Both the position numbers and the translations under genes were made by a program. From NCBI RefSeq assembly GCF_019753765.1, contig NZ_JAIJZW010000004.1:307261-371260 (forward strand): DNA of 64,000 nucleotides, in the 5' to 3' direction. Source of the stretch: Microbacterium marinilacus. Lineage in GTDB: Bacteria; Actinomycetota; Actinomycetes; Actinomycetales; Microbacteriaceae. Below the pieces are notes generated by a model that was not told the origin of the DNA, ran no database searches, and was given only the letters and a program-made list of their open reading frames with translations. Shown in pieces: positions 32,883 to 42,641 of the stretch; the first letter of the stretch is position 1; the number at the start of each line of letters is the position of its first letter.

Positions 32883-33912
32883 GGTCATCGATTTTCAGCG
32901 TCCCGTCCGCGTGGGCGACTCCCAGATGGGCGTACGCCTCGGGCGTCGCGACGCGCCCTCGGGGCGTACGCCCCATGAAGCCGATGCGGACGAGATACGG
33001 CTCGACGACGCTCTCGACGGTGTCCGGTTCCTCGCCCACGGCGACCGCGAGAGTCGACAGCCCCACCGGACCGCCGCGGAATCGCCGCACCAGCGCTTCG
33101 AGCACCGCGCGGTCGAGGCGGTCGAGGCCGATCTCGTCAACGTCGTACAGCTCGAGCGCGGCACGCACCTCGCGCACCTCGGCGGCCGCGCCCCCCGCGT
33201 GGACGAGCGCGTAGTCGCGTACCCGCCGCAGCAGCCGGTTCGCGATGCGCGGGGTGCCCCGAGAACGCCGCGCGATCTCTGCGCGCTGCTCGGCGCCGAG
33301 CGCGACGCCGAGCACGGCCGCGGACCGCTCGACCACACGCTCGAGCTCGCCGCTCTCGTAGTACTCGAGGTGAGCGGTGAACCCGAAGCGGTCGCGGAGC
33401 GGGTTGGGCAGCAGCCCCGATCGCGTGGTCGCGCCGACGAGCGTGAACGGCGCGAGATCGAGCGGGATGCTGGTGGCTCCCGCTCCCTTGCCGACCATGA
33501 TGTCGATCCGGAAGTCCTCCATGGCGAGGTACAGCATCTCCTCCGCCGAACGCGCCATCCGGTGGATCTCGTCGATGAAGAGCACCTCGCCGGGGGTCAG
33601 GCTCGACAGGAGCGCCGCGAGGTCGCCTGCGTGCTGGATGGCGGGGCCGCTGGAGAGCCGCAGCGGCCGCTCGCTCTCCTGGGCGACGATCATCGCGAGA
33701 GTGGTCTTGCCGAGGCCGGGAGGGCCCGCCAGCAGGATGTGATCGGCGGGACGCTGCTGGATCCTCGCGGCGTCCAGCAGCAGCTGCAGCTGCCCGCGCA
33801 CCTTGTGCTGCCCGACGAACTCGGCGAGCGTCGCGGGACGCAGAGCTCCCTCCACGGCCAGCTCGCCCTCGTCGAGCGCGTCCTCCGACGTCACCGGCAT
33901 GTCGTCAGCCAC
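32878..33912 (-). CDS. ruvB: Holliday junction branch migration helicase RuvB
   Basis: 344 aa, GTG start overlapping the ruvA stop by 8 bp. AAA+ motor: Walker A GPPGLGKT (63-70), Walker [11 protein letters not shown], sensor GATTRSG, arginine finger in the NPLRDRFG stretch, then the winged-helix domain ([19 protein letters not shown]). Drives branch migration with RuvA. Confidence 0.97.
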   Translation of the reverse strand: MADDMPVTSEDALDEGELAVEGALRPATLAEFVGQHKVRGQLQLLLDAARIQQRPADHILLAGPPGLGKTTLAMIVAQESERPLRLSSGPAIQHAGDLAALLSSLTPGEVLFIDEIHRMARSAEEMLYLAMEDFRIDIMVGKGAGATSIPLDLAPFTLVGATTRSGLLPNPLRDRFGFTAHLEYYESGELERVVERSAAVLGVALGAEQRAEIARRSRGTPRIANRLLRRVRDYALVHAGGAAAEVREVRAALELYDVDEIGLDRLDRAVLEALVRRFRGGPVGLSTLAVAVGEEPDTVESVVEPYLVRIGFMGRTPRGRVATPEAYAHLGVAHADGTLKIDDL

Positions 33913-34522
33913 GCGGCGCGCCCTGCTTCGCCGGGCCGAGGAGGGCGAGCGTCAGCCGCAGGAGGGCCTGCACCGACGCGCGATCGGCATCGGATGCCGC
34001 TTCCGCCGCCTGCGCGACCGCGTCGCCCGCGACCCGCTCGGGCCAGCCGAGCCCGGCCACCGCCTGGACGACGCGCGCCACGACGTCCGTCGGCGCCTTC
34101 TCCGGGGCGCTGTTCTCCGCCGGCGGCGCGAGCCTTCCCTGCAGCTGGACGACGATCAGCTTGGCCGTCTTGGGGCCGATGCCGGACACCTTGCGGAACG
34201 GCTTGTCGTCGTCTTCGGCGACGGCGGCCGCGATCTGGTCGACGGTCAGGGCCGAGAGCACGCCGAGCGCCGACTTCGGGCCCACTCCGGAGACGGAGAG
34301 CATCGCTCCGAACACGTCCAGCTCGGCGCGGTCCGCGAAGCCGAACAGCGACAGGGCGTCCTCACGCACGATCAGGCTGGTGTGCAGCAGCAGCGTCTCG
34401 CCCACGTGCGCGGTGCGCGCGACGTCCGGCGGGACGGCGACCGAGAAGCCGACTCCCCCGACCTCGACGATCACGCTGTCGGTGCCGGCGTGCAGGACCG
34501 TGCCGCGCAGGGAGGAGATCAT
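33905..34522 (-). CDS. ruvA: Holliday junction DNA-binding protein RuvA
   Basis: 205 aa. N-terminal OB fold ([15 protein letters not shown]), two helix-hairpin-helix motifs ([16 protein letters not shown] and [16 protein letters not shown]) and the C-terminal RuvB-binding domain. The acidic pin of domain I is followed by a tetramerisation region. Although only 28 bp behind ruvC, it has its own leaderless promoter. Confidence 0.96.
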   Translation of the reverse strand: MISSLRGTVLHAGTDSVIVEVGGVGFSVAVPPDVARTAHVGETLLLHTSLIVREDALSLFGFADRAELDVFGAMLSVSGVGPKSALGVLSALTVDQIAAAVAEDDDKPFRKVSGIGPKTAKLIVVQLQGRLAPPAENSAPEKAPTDVVARVVQAVAGLGWPERVAGDAVAQAAEAASDADRASVQALLRLTLALLGPAKQGAPRG

Positions 34523-34528
34523 GCGTCC

Positions 34529-34534
34529 AGCCTA
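34529..34534 (-). promoter_or_regulatory. -10 box for leaderless ruvA
   Basis: TAGGCT (minus strand), then 6 nt and the ruvA ATG. It falls in the 28-bp ruvC-ruvA gap. Confidence 0.5.
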
Positions 34535-34550
34535 GGGCGGCGGTTCGCAC

Positions 34551-35135
34551 CTATGTTCGAGCGACACGCGACCGGCGGGAGCGCTTCTCAGCCTCGGCCC
34601 ACGCTCGCTGGGCCGGGGTGAGCGCCGTGTCGGCCCCGTGGGCCTGTGCCGAGACGCCGCCGCGCCACGCATGGGTGAGCGCGAGCGCGAGCGCGTCGGC
34701 GGCGTCGGCGGGCTGGGGCAGCGTGTCGAGTCGGAGCACGCGCTGGACCATGGCCTGCACCTGCCGCTTGTCGGCCGCCCCGTAGCCGGTCACCGCGGCC
34801 TTCACCTCGGAGGGTGTGTGCGTCGCCGCGGGGATGCCCCGCTCAGCGGCCAGCATGAGCGCCACGCCGCTCGCCTGTGCCGTTCCGGTGACGGAGTGGA
34901 GGTTGTGCTGTGCGAACACCCGCTCCACCGCGACGACGTGAGGCTCGTGCGCCTCCAGCACCTCGCGGATGCCTGCGGCGATGGCGGCGAGCCGCTCGGC
35001 GATCGGCAGCTCGTGAGAGGTCCGCACGACGCCCACGTGCACGAGTGTGGCCGTTCGATCCCGCGCGACGTCGACGACTCCGACGCCGCAGCGGGTCAGT
35101 CCCGGATCGATGCCGAGGACGCGCAAGGGGCTCAC
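34551..35135 (-). CDS. ruvC: Crossover junction endodeoxyribonuclease RuvC
   Basis: 194 aa, GTG start. RNase H fold with [10 protein letters not shown] (catalytic D10), [15 protein letters not shown] with the second acidic residue, [23 protein letters not shown], and D-A-x-A-L-A-L-A-x-x-H near residue 145. Resolves Holliday junctions in the RuvAB complex. yebC and a kinase-like gene lie upstream. Confidence 0.96.
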   Translation of the reverse strand: MSPLRVLGIDPGLTRCGVGVVDVARDRTATLVHVGVVRTSHELPIAERLAAIAAGIREVLEAHEPHVVAVERVFAQHNLHSVTGTAQASGVALMLAAERGIPAATHTPSEVKAAVTGYGAADKRQVQAMVQRVLRLDTLPQPADAADALALALTHAWRGGVSAQAHGADTALTPAQRAWAEAEKRSRRSRVART

Positions 35136-35202
35136 CCGCTCAGCGTAGGCGGACCCGCCGCGATCGCGACGACGAAGCGCCGTCGGCCCACGACCTCGGC
35201 GA

Positions 35203-35937
35203 TCAGCCCCGCAGCCTGGCGGCGTCGCGGCGATACATCGCGGCGTGGGCGACGAAGTCCTCGCGCCCGGTCACAGCAGCCCGGCCCTCGGTGTAGGACG
35301 CGAGCTCCTGCAGACGTTCCGCTGCCATGGCGCGCACCTCGTCCGCCGACCATCGCATGCCGTACGCGGCGACCAGCTCCCCGGCCCGCTCGTCCGCCGA
35401 GCCGAACCGTGCAGCGTCGAAGCCTTGCGCGTCCTCGGCGAACGGCGCCATCCGGTACGCGAGGTACGAGACATCCCACAATCGCGGTCCCGGCGCGGCG
35501 AAGTCGAAGTCGATCGCTCCGCTCAGCTCGCCGTCCTGGACGAGCAGGTTGTAGGGGGCGAAGTCGTTGTGGCACACCACCTCCGCGAGCTCCCGCGGAG
35601 GCAGGCGCCACGTGAGGCCTGCCGCGGCGAGCGGCGTGGCCGCGTCGTGGATCCGGCGCAGCAGGCGGGCCGCCGCGCGCAGCACTTCGCGCGACCAGAG
35701 CACGTTCGGATCGGCCTCGGCCAGGACCGCTCCCGGCACGAAGCTCAGGATCTCCCTGTGCCGGCCGTCGACGCCCCGCACCCGCGGCACACCCGGGACG
35801 TCGGCGTCCTCGCACAGCCGGAGGAGCCTGTGCACAGCCGGAGTCCAGCGACCCGTCGCACGTCGGACGGTGTCGCCGACGCGCACGACCGGTGCGGTAT
35901 TGCCCCCGCTGAGCATCTCCTCGTCGGCGCTCGGCAT
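35203..35937 (-). CDS. Aminoglycoside phosphotransferase-family (APH) kinase-like protein
   Basis: 244 aa. The catalytic loop is [10 protein letters not shown] (HxD...N) and the metal-binding DFG-equivalent is [10 protein letters not shown]; the N-terminal lobe is short. The family phosphorylates small molecules such as aminoglycosides, choline or homoserine; the substrate here is unknown and antibiotic resistance should not be assumed. A TAGCGT box 6 nt before the ATG suggests a leaderless transcript. Inserted between yebC and ruvC, which are usually adjacent. Confidence 0.8.
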   Translation of the reverse strand: MPSADEEMLSGGNTAPVVRVGDTVRRATGRWTPAVHRLLRLCEDADVPGVPRVRGVDGRHREILSFVPGAVLAEADPNVLWSREVLRAAARLLRRIHDAATPLAAAGLTWRLPPRELAEVVCHNDFAPYNLLVQDGELSGAIDFDFAAPGPRLWDVSYLAYRMAPFAEDAQGFDAARFGSADERAGELVAAYGMRWSADEVRAMAAERLQELASYTEGRAAVTGREDFVAHAAMYRRDAARLRG

Positions 35938-35943
35938 CGTCCT

Positions 35944-35949
35944 ACGCTA
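35944..35949 (-). promoter_or_regulatory. -10 box for the leaderless phosphotransferase gene
   Basis: TAGCGT (minus strand), then 6 nt and ATG; no ribosome site at proper spacing. Confidence 0.45.
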
Positions 35950-36012
35950 GTCGCACGCCGCACGCGAGGACTCCGCGACGGCGGGGCGGACCGACGAGCG
36001 ACGGCGCCCGAA

Positions 36013-36056
36013 GACGGCGGCGCCCCATCCGGATGACCGGGTGGGGCGCCGCCGTC
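36013..36056 (-). terminator. Terminator hairpin after yebC
   Basis: Perfect 15-bp arms (36013-36027 and 36042-36056) plus an inner CCGG pairing, starting 9 bp past the yebC stop, followed on the minus strand by TTCGGG. Separates yebC from the phosphotransferase and ruv genes. Confidence 0.7.
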
Positions 36057-36065
36057 GGGCAAGGC

Positions 36066-36830
36066 TCAGTCCTCGTCGTCGTCCTCGAGCTCGGCCTGCA
36101 CCTCCGGGGTCAGATCGATGTTCGTGAACACGTTCTGCACGTCGTCGCTGTCCTCGAGAGCGTCGATCAGCTTGAAGACCTTGCGTGCGGCGTCGGCGTC
36201 GACGGGCACCTTGACGTTCGCGACGAACTCGGCGTCCGCCGACTCGTACTCGATCCCGGCGTCCTGCAGCGCGGTGCGGACCGACACGAGGTCGCTCGCC
36301 TCGGTGACGATCTCGAAGCCCGCGGGGTGGGGCTCGACCTCGAGAGCGCCCGCCTCGAGCGCGGCGAGCATGACGTCGTCCTCGGTGGTGCCCTCGCCCG
36401 AGGCGACGATGACGCCCTTGCGTTCGAAGTTGAAGGACACGCTGCCCGGGTCGGCCATGTTGCCGCCGTTGCGCGTCACGGCCGTGCGCACCTCCGCCGC
36501 CGCACGGTTCTTGTTGTCCGTCAGACACTCGATGAGCATCGCGACGCCACCGGGCGCGTAGCACTCGTACATGATCGTCGTGTAGTCGACCGACTCGCCG
36601 CCGATGCCCGCACCGCGCTTGATCGCGCGGTCGATGTTGTCCTTCGGCACCGACGTCTTCTTGGCCTTCAGCACGGCGTCGAACAGCGTGGGGTTGCCGG
36701 CCTGGTCGGCGCCGCCGAGCTTGGCCGCGACCTCGATGTTCTTGATCAGCTTGGCCCACGACTTGGCACGCCTGGCGTCGATGACCGCCTTCTTGTGCTT
36801 GGTCGTTGCCCACTTGGAATGACCTGACAT
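36066..36830 (-). CDS. yebC: YebC/PmpR-family protein (TACO1 family)
   Basis: 254 aa, normal length. Begins [21 protein letters not shown], the family hallmark; also [12 protein letters not shown] and [19 protein letters not shown], and an acidic C-terminus. Annotated as a transcriptional regulator, but recent work on the family links it to translation of polyproline stretches, a job related to EF-P, which is also in this window. Confidence 0.95.
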   Translation of the reverse strand: MSGHSKWATTKHKKAVIDARRAKSWAKLIKNIEVAAKLGGADQAGNPTLFDAVLKAKKTSVPKDNIDRAIKRGAGIGGESVDYTTIMYECYAPGGVAMLIECLTDNKNRAAAEVRTAVTRNGGNMADPGSVSFNFERKGVIVASGEGTTEDDVMLAALEAGALEVEPHPAGFEIVTEASDLVSVRTALQDAGIEYESADAEFVANVKVPVDADAARKVFKLIDALEDSDDVQNVFTNIDLTPEVQAELEDDDED

Positions 36831-36910
36831 GACTCTCCCGCTCTGCCGACATCGGCTCGGCGCTCGCGCACCGGGCCACGGGACATTCTACGAGACGGAG
36901 GCCGCCCGCC

Positions 36911-37834
36911 TCACTCGCTGATGTAGACGGGGGTGCCGGGGGGCAGGTCGGCGAGCCGCGCGGTGGCCTCGGCCGGCACCCGGAGGCATCCGTTCGAGAT
37001 GGGCCCGCTGCGCTGATCGTGGTAGTGGAAAGCGGTGACCGCCACCGACTGCCCGCCGAAGCCGGCGAGGGTCGGCGACTGCACGGAGAGGTACACGAGC
37101 GGGTTGCCCCGCGTGTACGCGAACTCCTCCACGACGTCGGTGAACATCAGGAAGGAGCGACCGAGCGGCGTGGGCGTCTCGGCGGTGCCCCAGGCGAGAT
37201 CGTCGGCGATCAGCTCCTCGTCGCCGCCCTCCGTCACGATGCGCACGGTGCGGTCCGAGATGTCCACCTCGACGCGCTGCGTGGCGGCGCTCAGCGTCAC
37301 GTCGGACACCCTGATCCACCCCGACAGCTGCGAGGGGTCGCCGTCTCCCGGCAGTCCCTGCCGCCCGGCGAGGAGCACCCGCACCCAGTGGTCCTGACGC
37401 TCGACGACCGGCACCACGGTGCCGCCGTACGTCTGCGTCTGCGGCAGCTGCGCCACCGGCTCGCCCCGGGGGTCGGCGAACACGGGCGCGGCCGCGGCGG
37501 CCGGCTGCGCCAGCAGCGGTTCGAGCGCGGCGAACGGCTCGTCGTCGACGGGCAGCTCGGGCACGACCGCGAACACGTCCACCGCCGGCAGGCCGCTCAG
37601 GTCGTACGCGCGCGTGTTCTCGGGGAAGCCTGTCGGCGTCGGTGTCGGGGTCGGCGTGGGCGCAGCGGCCGGAGTCTGCGCGCCCACCGCGCGCGCGGGG
37701 CCGGCCTGCGCATCGGACGGCGGCGCGAGCAGCGCGACGGCCGCCCAGGCCGCGACGGCCACCAGCACCGCCGCGCCGACGACGAGTGCGACGCGCGGCA
37801 GGGCCCGCCTCGAGAGACCTGTGCCGCCGTTCAC
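36911..37834 (-). CDS. L,D-transpeptidase (YkuD domain), membrane-anchored
   Basis: 307 aa, GTG start. N-terminal transmembrane/signal segment (about 12-35), an Ala/Pro/Thr linker with PTPTPTP, an SH3-like middle region, and a C-terminal YkuD domain. Catalytic motif: AFHYHD with the conserved His and SNGCLRVP with the nucleophilic Cys about 28 residues from the end. Family members make 3-3 cross-links in peptidoglycan. Transcribed away from pdxY, 56 bp apart. Confidence 0.88.
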   Translation of the reverse strand: MNGGTGLSRRALPRVALVVGAAVLVAVAAWAAVALLAPPSDAQAGPARAVGAQTPAAAPTPTPTPTPTGFPENTRAYDLSGLPAVDVFAVVPELPVDDEPFAALEPLLAQPAAAAAPVFADPRGEPVAQLPQTQTYGGTVVPVVERQDHWVRVLLAGRQGLPGDGDPSQLSGWIRVSDVTLSAATQRVEVDISDRTVRIVTEGGDEELIADDLAWGTAETPTPLGRSFLMFTDVVEEFAYTRGNPLVYLSVQSPTLAGFGGQSVAVTAFHYHDQRSGPISNGCLRVPAEATARLADLPPGTPVYISE

Positions 37835-37890
37835 GATCCCAGTGCACCACAGCGACCGCCGCAGCGCACGGCAGGTGGGAGGATCGAGGG

Positions 37891-38742
37891 ATGAAGATCC
37901 TCTCGATCCAGTCGGCGGTGGCGTACGGGCACGTGGGCAACTCCGCGGCGGTGTTCCCCCTGCAGCGCATCGGCGTCGAGGTCCTGCCGGTATACACGGT
38001 GAACTTCTCGAACCACACCGGCTACGGCGCTTGGCGCGGGCCGCTGATCGCCCCCGAGGACGTCCGCGAGGTCATCGCCGGCATCGAGGAGCGCGGCGCG
38101 TTCCCCGGCATCGACGCAGTGCTGTCCGGCTACCAGGGCGGAGAGGGAATCGCGGACGTCATCGTCGACACGGTCGCGCGGGTCAAGGAGGCGAACCCGG
38201 GCGCGATCTACGCCTGCGATCCGGTCATGGGCAACGCGAAGTCGGGTTGCTTCGTGGCACCCGCGATCCCCGACCTGCTGCGCGACAAGGTCGTCCCCGT
38301 CGCCGACGTCATCACTCCGAACCAGTTCGAGCTCGGCTACCTCACGGGAACGTCGCCGCTCGATCTCGACTCGACGCTGGCGTCGATCGATCTCGCCCGC
38401 GCGATGGGGCCCGCCACCGTGCTGGTCACGAGCGTCGAGCGCCCCGACCGCCCGGAGGGGACGATCGAGATGCTCGCCGCCGACGAGCACGGCGCCTGGC
38501 TCGTGACGACGCCGCAGCTGCCGTTCAAGGCGAACGGATCGGGCGACGTCACCGCCGCGCTCTTCACTGCTCATTACCGCTCGACGGGGTCCGCCGCCGA
38601 CGCCCTGGCGCGGACGGCCTCCAGCGTCTTCGGCCTGCTGGAGCAGACCCTCGCCTCCGGGGAGCGCGAGCTGCAGCTGGTCGAGTCGCAAGAGCACTAC
38701 GCGAACCCGCGCATGGAGTTCACCACGCGCCGGGTCCGCTGA
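37891..38742 (+). CDS. pdxY: Pyridoxal kinase PdxY
   Basis: 283 aa from ATG 37891, with GGGAGG 9 nt upstream. Ribokinase-like: MKILSIQSAVAYGHVGNSAAVFP, CDPVMGN, TPNQFELGYLTG and the anion-hole/catalytic FKANGSGDVTAALF. Phosphorylates pyridoxal in B6 salvage. It lies 2.3 kb from pdxS-pdxT and pdxR, so salvage and de novo genes form one neighbourhood. Confidence 0.93.
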   Translation: MKILSIQSAVAYGHVGNSAAVFPLQRIGVEVLPVYTVNFSNHTGYGAWRGPLIAPEDVREVIAGIEERGAFPGIDAVLSGYQGGEGIADVIVDTVARVKEANPGAIYACDPVMGNAKSGCFVAPAIPDLLRDKVVPVADVITPNQFELGYLTGTSPLDLDSTLASIDLARAMGPATVLVTSVERPDRPEGTIEMLAADEHGAWLVTTPQLPFKANGSGDVTAALFTAHYRSTGSAADALARTASSVFGLLEQTLASGERELQLVESQEHYANPRMEFTTRRVR

Positions 38743-38749
38743 GTCGGTC

Positions 38750-39577
38750 TCAGCCGGCGGGATACAGCTCGTCGTAGGCCGCCTGCCACTGCGGGTGATC
38801 CGCCTCGCAGATGAACGACGTGCCGAAGACGGCGATGCTGAGCATGCTCGCCTCGATCTGGTCGGCCTGGTCCGGCGCCGCGTCCACCTGGCCCTGGATC
38901 AGCGGTGACGTGGCGACGTGCGTCTGCACCGTGGTCGTGTCGACCTCGTGACCGTTCAGGATCGAGGTCTCGCACGCGTCGAGAGCGAGGGCGAGGGAGA
39001 TCCCCTCCGCCTGCTCGGACCAGGTGCCGCCCTGCGACTCGACCCACGCCTGCTGCTCGTCGATGAACGCGATCTGCTCCGGAGTGCGGGCCACCGGCAG
39101 CGATCCGTCGAGCGGCTGCTGCTGGTCCACGAAGAACTGCTCGCGCTCCTCGAACGACGCGCCGATCTCTCCGCCCTCGGTCTCCTCGGGCGCCGGCGTG
39201 GTCGGCCCCGCGGCGGGCGTGGACTCGCTCGTGGTCGGTGCGGGGGCGGGGGCCGGAGCCGCCTCCGGCTGCGCCAGGAGCGAGACCAGCCAGATGCCGA
39301 GGATCACCAGGCCCGCCAGCAGCACGACTGCGCCGGCGATGATCCCGATCAGGAGGCCCTTGCGCGACGCCGGGCGCGCAGCGGGCGGCGTCGTTCCCGC
39401 GGCGGCGACAGCGTCCTCGCCCTCCGGCTGCGTCGCCGTGGCTACTCCGGCCTGCGGGTCGTCGCCTCGCGGAGCGCGGTGCTCCGTCCACTGAGAGCCG
39501 TCCCACCAGCGCAGTCCACCGGCGCCGTCGTCGTACCAGCCTGCGGGCGTCCCGCCCTGCCCCTGTCCATCGGTCAT
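38750..39577 (-). CDS. DUF2510 membrane protein with C-terminal DUF732-like domain
   Basis: 275 aa. N-terminal DUF2510 motif PAGWYDDGAGGLRWWDGSQW (residues 11-30), a transmembrane helix (about 75-100), a Pro/Thr/Glu linker, then an extracellular helical domain with two Cys (LDACETSIL and FICEADH) that resembles DUF732. Such proteins are common in actinobacteria; role unknown. It sits between pdxY and pdxT, its 3' end 7 bp from the convergent pdxY. Confidence 0.75.
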   Translation of the reverse strand: MTDGQGQGGTPAGWYDDGAGGLRWWDGSQWTEHRAPRGDDPQAGVATATQPEGEDAVAAAGTTPPAARPASRKGLLIGIIAGAVVLLAGLVILGIWLVSLLAQPEAAPAPAPAPTTSESTPAAGPTTPAPEETEGGEIGASFEEREQFFVDQQQPLDGSLPVARTPEQIAFIDEQQAWVESQGGTWSEQAEGISLALALDACETSILNGHEVDTTTVQTHVATSPLIQGQVDAAPDQADQIEASMLSIAVFGTSFICEADHPQWQAAYDELYPAG

Positions 39578-39622
39578 CGTCGTCGCCTCCCCTGTCGGCC
39601 GCCGTGGCCGTGCGGGCCCAGC

Positions 39623-40240
39623 CTAGCCATACCTCCGCGGCCGGCCTGCTCGGCGCGAGGCCACCTTCGCCAGGAATCGCCGGTGGAAGCGGGTCTCCCC
39701 CGTGGCCTCCGGATGGAACGCCGTGCCGAGCAGCGCGCCCTGCTCGACGGCGACGACGCCACCGCCGGGAAGCGCCGCGAGCGGCCGCGCCATGCCGGCC
39801 TCGATGACGAGGGGGGCTCGGATGAAGACCGCATGCACCGGGGGCGCGCCGAGAGCCGGAACGTCCAGCGCGGTCTCGAACGACTCCGCCTGCCCGCCGA
39901 AGGCGTTGCGCCGCACGGTCACGTCGAGTCCGCCGAAGGTCTGCTGCCCCGGGGCTCCGTCGATCATCCGGTCGGCGAGCAGGATCAGTCCGGCGCAGGT
40001 GCCGTAGACCGGGAGTCCGCCGGCGATCGCCTCGCGGATCGGCTCGCGCATGCCGAACGCACGGCTGAGCCTGTCGATCGCGGTCGACTCGCCACCCGGC
40101 AGGACGAGCCCGTCGACGGCGGCCAGCTCCACGGCGCGACGCACGAGCACGACGTCCGCGCCGAGTTCCTCCAGCACCCGCGCGTGCTCCCGCACGTCGC
40201 CCTGCATCGCGAGAATGCCGATGCGGGCTCGCGCGCTCAC
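39623..40240 (-). CDS. pdxT: Pyridoxal 5'-phosphate synthase glutaminase subunit PdxT
   Basis: 205 aa. Starts with the family signature [20 protein letters not shown], nucleophile Cys in [11 protein letters not shown], and the His/Glu pair in [14 protein letters not shown]. Supplies ammonia to PdxS. GTG start overlaps the pdxS stop by 4 bp, so the two are coupled. Confidence 0.96.
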   Translation of the reverse strand: MSARARIGILAMQGDVREHARVLEELGADVVLVRRAVELAAVDGLVLPGGESTAIDRLSRAFGMREPIREAIAGGLPVYGTCAGLILLADRMIDGAPGQQTFGGLDVTVRRNAFGGQAESFETALDVPALGAPPVHAVFIRAPLVIEAGMARPLAALPGGGVVAVEQGALLGTAFHPEATGETRFHRRFLAKVASRRAGRPRRYG

Positions 40241-41142
40241 CAGCCCCGCTCGGCGAGGCGATGGGGCGCGGGCAGGTCTGCGACGTTGATGCCGACCATC
40301 GCCTCGCCCAGTCCCCGCGAGACCTCTGCGATCACCTGAGGGTCGTCGTGGAAGGTCGTCGCCTTCACGATCGCCGCGGCCCGCTTGGCGGGCTCGCCCG
40401 ACTTGAAGACGCCGGATCCCACGAAGACGCCGTCCGCGCCGAGCTGCATCATCATCGCGGCGTCCGCCGGGGTCGCGACGCCGCCGGCCGTGAACAGCAC
40501 GACGGGCAGCGTCCCCGTCTCCGCGACCTCCGCCACCAGCTCGTACGGCGCCTGCAGCTCTTTCGCCGCCACGTAGAGCTCGTCCCGGGTCATCGATCGC
40601 AGGGCGTTGATCTCGCCGGTGATCCTGCGGATGTGCTTCGTGGCCTCCGAGACGTCTCCGGTGCCGGCCTCTCCCTTCGAGCGGATCATCGCCGCGCCCT
40701 CGTTGATGCGCCGCAGCGCCTCACCGAGGTTCGTCGCGCCGCACACGAACGGCACCGTGAACGCCTGCTTGTCGATGTGGTTGACGTAGTCGGCCGGCGA
40801 GAGCACCTCCGACTCGTCGATGTAGTCCACGCCGAGCGCCTGCAGCACCTGCGCCTCGACGAAGTGGCCGATGCGCGCCTTCGCCATGACGGGGATGGAG
40901 ACCGCGGCGATGATGCCGTCGATCATGTCGGGGTCGCTCATGCGGGAGACGCCGCCCTCTGCCCGGATGTCCGCGGGCACCCGCTCGAGCGCCATCACGG
41001 CGACGGCGCCGGCGTCCTCGGCGATGCGGGCCTGCTCGGGCGTGACGACGTCCATGATGACGCCGCCCTTGAGCATCTCGGCGAGCCCCCGCTTCACGCG
41101 TCCGGTGCCGGTCCGTGTCGAATCACTGATGGCGGTGGTCAT
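40237..41142 (-). CDS. pdxS: Pyridoxal 5'-phosphate synthase lyase subunit PdxS
   Basis: 301 aa. Highly conserved: [20 protein letters not shown], catalytic lysines in [13 protein letters not shown] and [12 protein letters not shown], and [11 protein letters not shown]. Builds PLP from ribose 5-phosphate, glyceraldehyde 3-phosphate and ammonia from PdxT. Its upstream region is shared with the divergent pdxR and holds the double operator. Confidence 0.97.
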   Translation of the reverse strand: MTTAISDSTRTGTGRVKRGLAEMLKGGVIMDVVTPEQARIAEDAGAVAVMALERVPADIRAEGGVSRMSDPDMIDGIIAAVSIPVMAKARIGHFVEAQVLQALGVDYIDESEVLSPADYVNHIDKQAFTVPFVCGATNLGEALRRINEGAAMIRSKGEAGTGDVSEATKHIRRITGEINALRSMTRDELYVAAKELQAPYELVAEVAETGTLPVVLFTAGGVATPADAAMMMQLGADGVFVGSGVFKSGEPAKRAAAIVKATTFHDDPQVIAEVSRGLGEAMVGINVADLPAPHRLAERGW

Positions 41143-41188
41143 CGCCCTCGTCCTCTCCTCGCATCCTCCGCGCTTCGCGACGCGAGGA

Positions 41189-41220
41189 TTGGCCTAGGCC
41201 AGTTCATCGGCCTAGGCCAA
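41189..41220. promoter_or_regulatory. Double palindromic operator between pdxS and pdxR
   Basis: Two identical 10-bp palindromes GGCCTAGGCC (41191-41200 and 41209-41218), centres 18 bp apart. With their flanks they form a perfect 12-bp inverted repeat: a TT-palindrome arm, 8-bp spacer, and a palindrome-AA arm. It overlaps the expected -35 region of pdxR. Sited between a MocR/PdxR gene and pdxST, it is the obvious candidate PdxR binding site. Confidence 0.75.
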
Positions 41221-41240
41221 AAGCTAGCACGCCCGCGGCA

Positions 41241-41246
41241 TACACT
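41241..41246 (+). promoter_or_regulatory. -10 box for leaderless pdxR
   Basis: TACACT, then 7 nt and the pdxR ATG. The -35 position (about 41218-41223) overlaps the end of the double operator, which would allow self-regulation. Confidence 0.5.
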
Positions 41247-41253
41247 CTTCGGG

Positions 41254-42594
41254 ATGGCCGAGCCGACGCGACGAGACGAGACGAACGGGATCGCGGGACG
41301 CACCGCCGCCGACATCGCCGACAGCGTGCGTGCACTGCTGGACGAGGGCGCGCTGCGTCCTGGAGACGCGCTCCCGTCCGTGCGCGCCCTCGCCGATCAC
41401 CTGGGCGTGAACCGCAACACGGCCGTCGCTGCGTACGGCCTGCTCAGCCGCTCGGGTCTCGTGGTCGCCGGCGGACGCGCCGGCACCAGGGTCGCGTCAC
41501 CTGCCCGCGTCGCGAGCGAGGGATATGCCACCGGCACGGCCCTGCGCGACGTCGGCGCCGGCAACCCCGACCCGGCGCTCATCCCGGACCCGTCGCGCCT
41601 GCTGCCGTCGATCGCCGGTCGCCCCGCGCTCTACGGCGAGCCCGTGATCGACAGCGACCTCGACGCCTGGGCACGTGCATGGATGGCGAGCGACGTCGCG
41701 CCCGACGAGCTGAGCCTGACCCTCACGGGCGGGGCCGTCGACGCTGTCGAGCGACTTCTGGCGCAGGCGCTCACGCGAGACGACGCCGTGGCGCTGGAGG
41801 ACCCCTGCTGGCTGGCGAGCATCCACACGGTGCGCCTGGCGGGCTACCGCGCCGTCCCCGTGCCCGTCGACCACGAGGGGATGACGGTGGACGGGCTGCG
41901 CGCAGCGCTGGATCAGGGCGTCCGGGCGATCGTGTGCACGCCCCGTGCCCAGAACCCGACGGGCGCGAGCCTGACCGAGCGTCGCGCCGCGAGCCTGCGC
42001 GCCGTGCTCGCTGACCACCCCCACGTGCTCGTCATCGAGGACGACCACTACTCCCTCCTGTCGCAGCGGCCCTTCCTGTCGATCGTCGGCCCGCACCACC
42101 GCCGGTGGGCGCTGGTGCGCTCGGTGTCGAAGTTCCTCGGGCCCGACATGAGCCTGGCGTTCACCGCCTCGGATCCGCAGACCGCCGAGCGTCTGGCGAT
42201 GCGCCTCAGCCCGGGCACGACGTGGGTGAGCCACCTGCTGCAGCGGCTCACGCACGCCCTGCTCACGGATCGCGAGACCCGCGGGGTCATCGCACGGGCG
42301 GGGCTCCACTACGCCGCCCGCAACGAGGCCTTCGCCGCCCGACTCGCCGTCCACGGCGTGGACGCCGTCCCGGGCGACGGGCTGAGCCTCTGGGTGCCCG
42401 TGGCCGCCCCCGCCCGAGAGGTGGCCGCGCGGCTCGAGGACCGTGGCTGGCTCGCCCGCACCGGCGACGAGTTCGTGCTCGGCGCGTCGTCGGCCCCGGG
42501 CGCGCACCTCCGCCTCACCGTGCACGACCTCGCCGATGCCGACGCCGAGGCGCTCGCGGCCGACGTCGCCGCGTCGAGCGGACCGACCCGCTGA
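41254..42594 (+). CDS. pdxR: MocR-type regulator PdxR (GntR HTH + aminotransferase-like)
   Basis: 446 aa from ATG 41254. Residues about 15-80 are a GntR winged helix (LPSVRALADHLGVNRNTAVAAYGLL). The rest is a fold type I aminotransferase-like domain: CTPRAQNPTGAS, VIEDDHYSLL and the PLP lysine in RSVSKFLGPDMSL. In this family PLP binding alters DNA binding; PdxR regulates pdxST, activating or repressing depending on species. Divergent from pdxS across the operator. The gene name rests on family plus position. Confidence 0.88.
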   Translation: MAEPTRRDETNGIAGRTAADIADSVRALLDEGALRPGDALPSVRALADHLGVNRNTAVAAYGLLSRSGLVVAGGRAGTRVASPARVASEGYATGTALRDVGAGNPDPALIPDPSRLLPSIAGRPALYGEPVIDSDLDAWARAWMASDVAPDELSLTLTGGAVDAVERLLAQALTRDDAVALEDPCWLASIHTVRLAGYRAVPVPVDHEGMTVDGLRAALDQGVRAIVCTPRAQNPTGASLTERRAASLRAVLADHPHVLVIEDDHYSLLSQRPFLSIVGPHHRRWALVRSVSKFLGPDMSLAFTASDPQTAERLAMRLSPGTTWVSHLLQRLTHALLTDRETRGVIARAGLHYAARNEAFAARLAVHGVDAVPGDGLSLWVPVAAPAREVAARLEDRGWLARTGDEFVLGASSAPGAHLRLTVHDLADADAEALAADVAASSGPTR

Positions 42595-42641
42595 CCGATC
42601 GGAGCTGAAGCCCCCGGCGCGAGCGGAAGCCGCATGCCCGG

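Noticed and set aside
35203..35937. Aminoglycoside resistance gene
   Set aside because: Only the general APH catalytic motifs are present; location in a housekeeping block argues for a metabolic kinase-like role.
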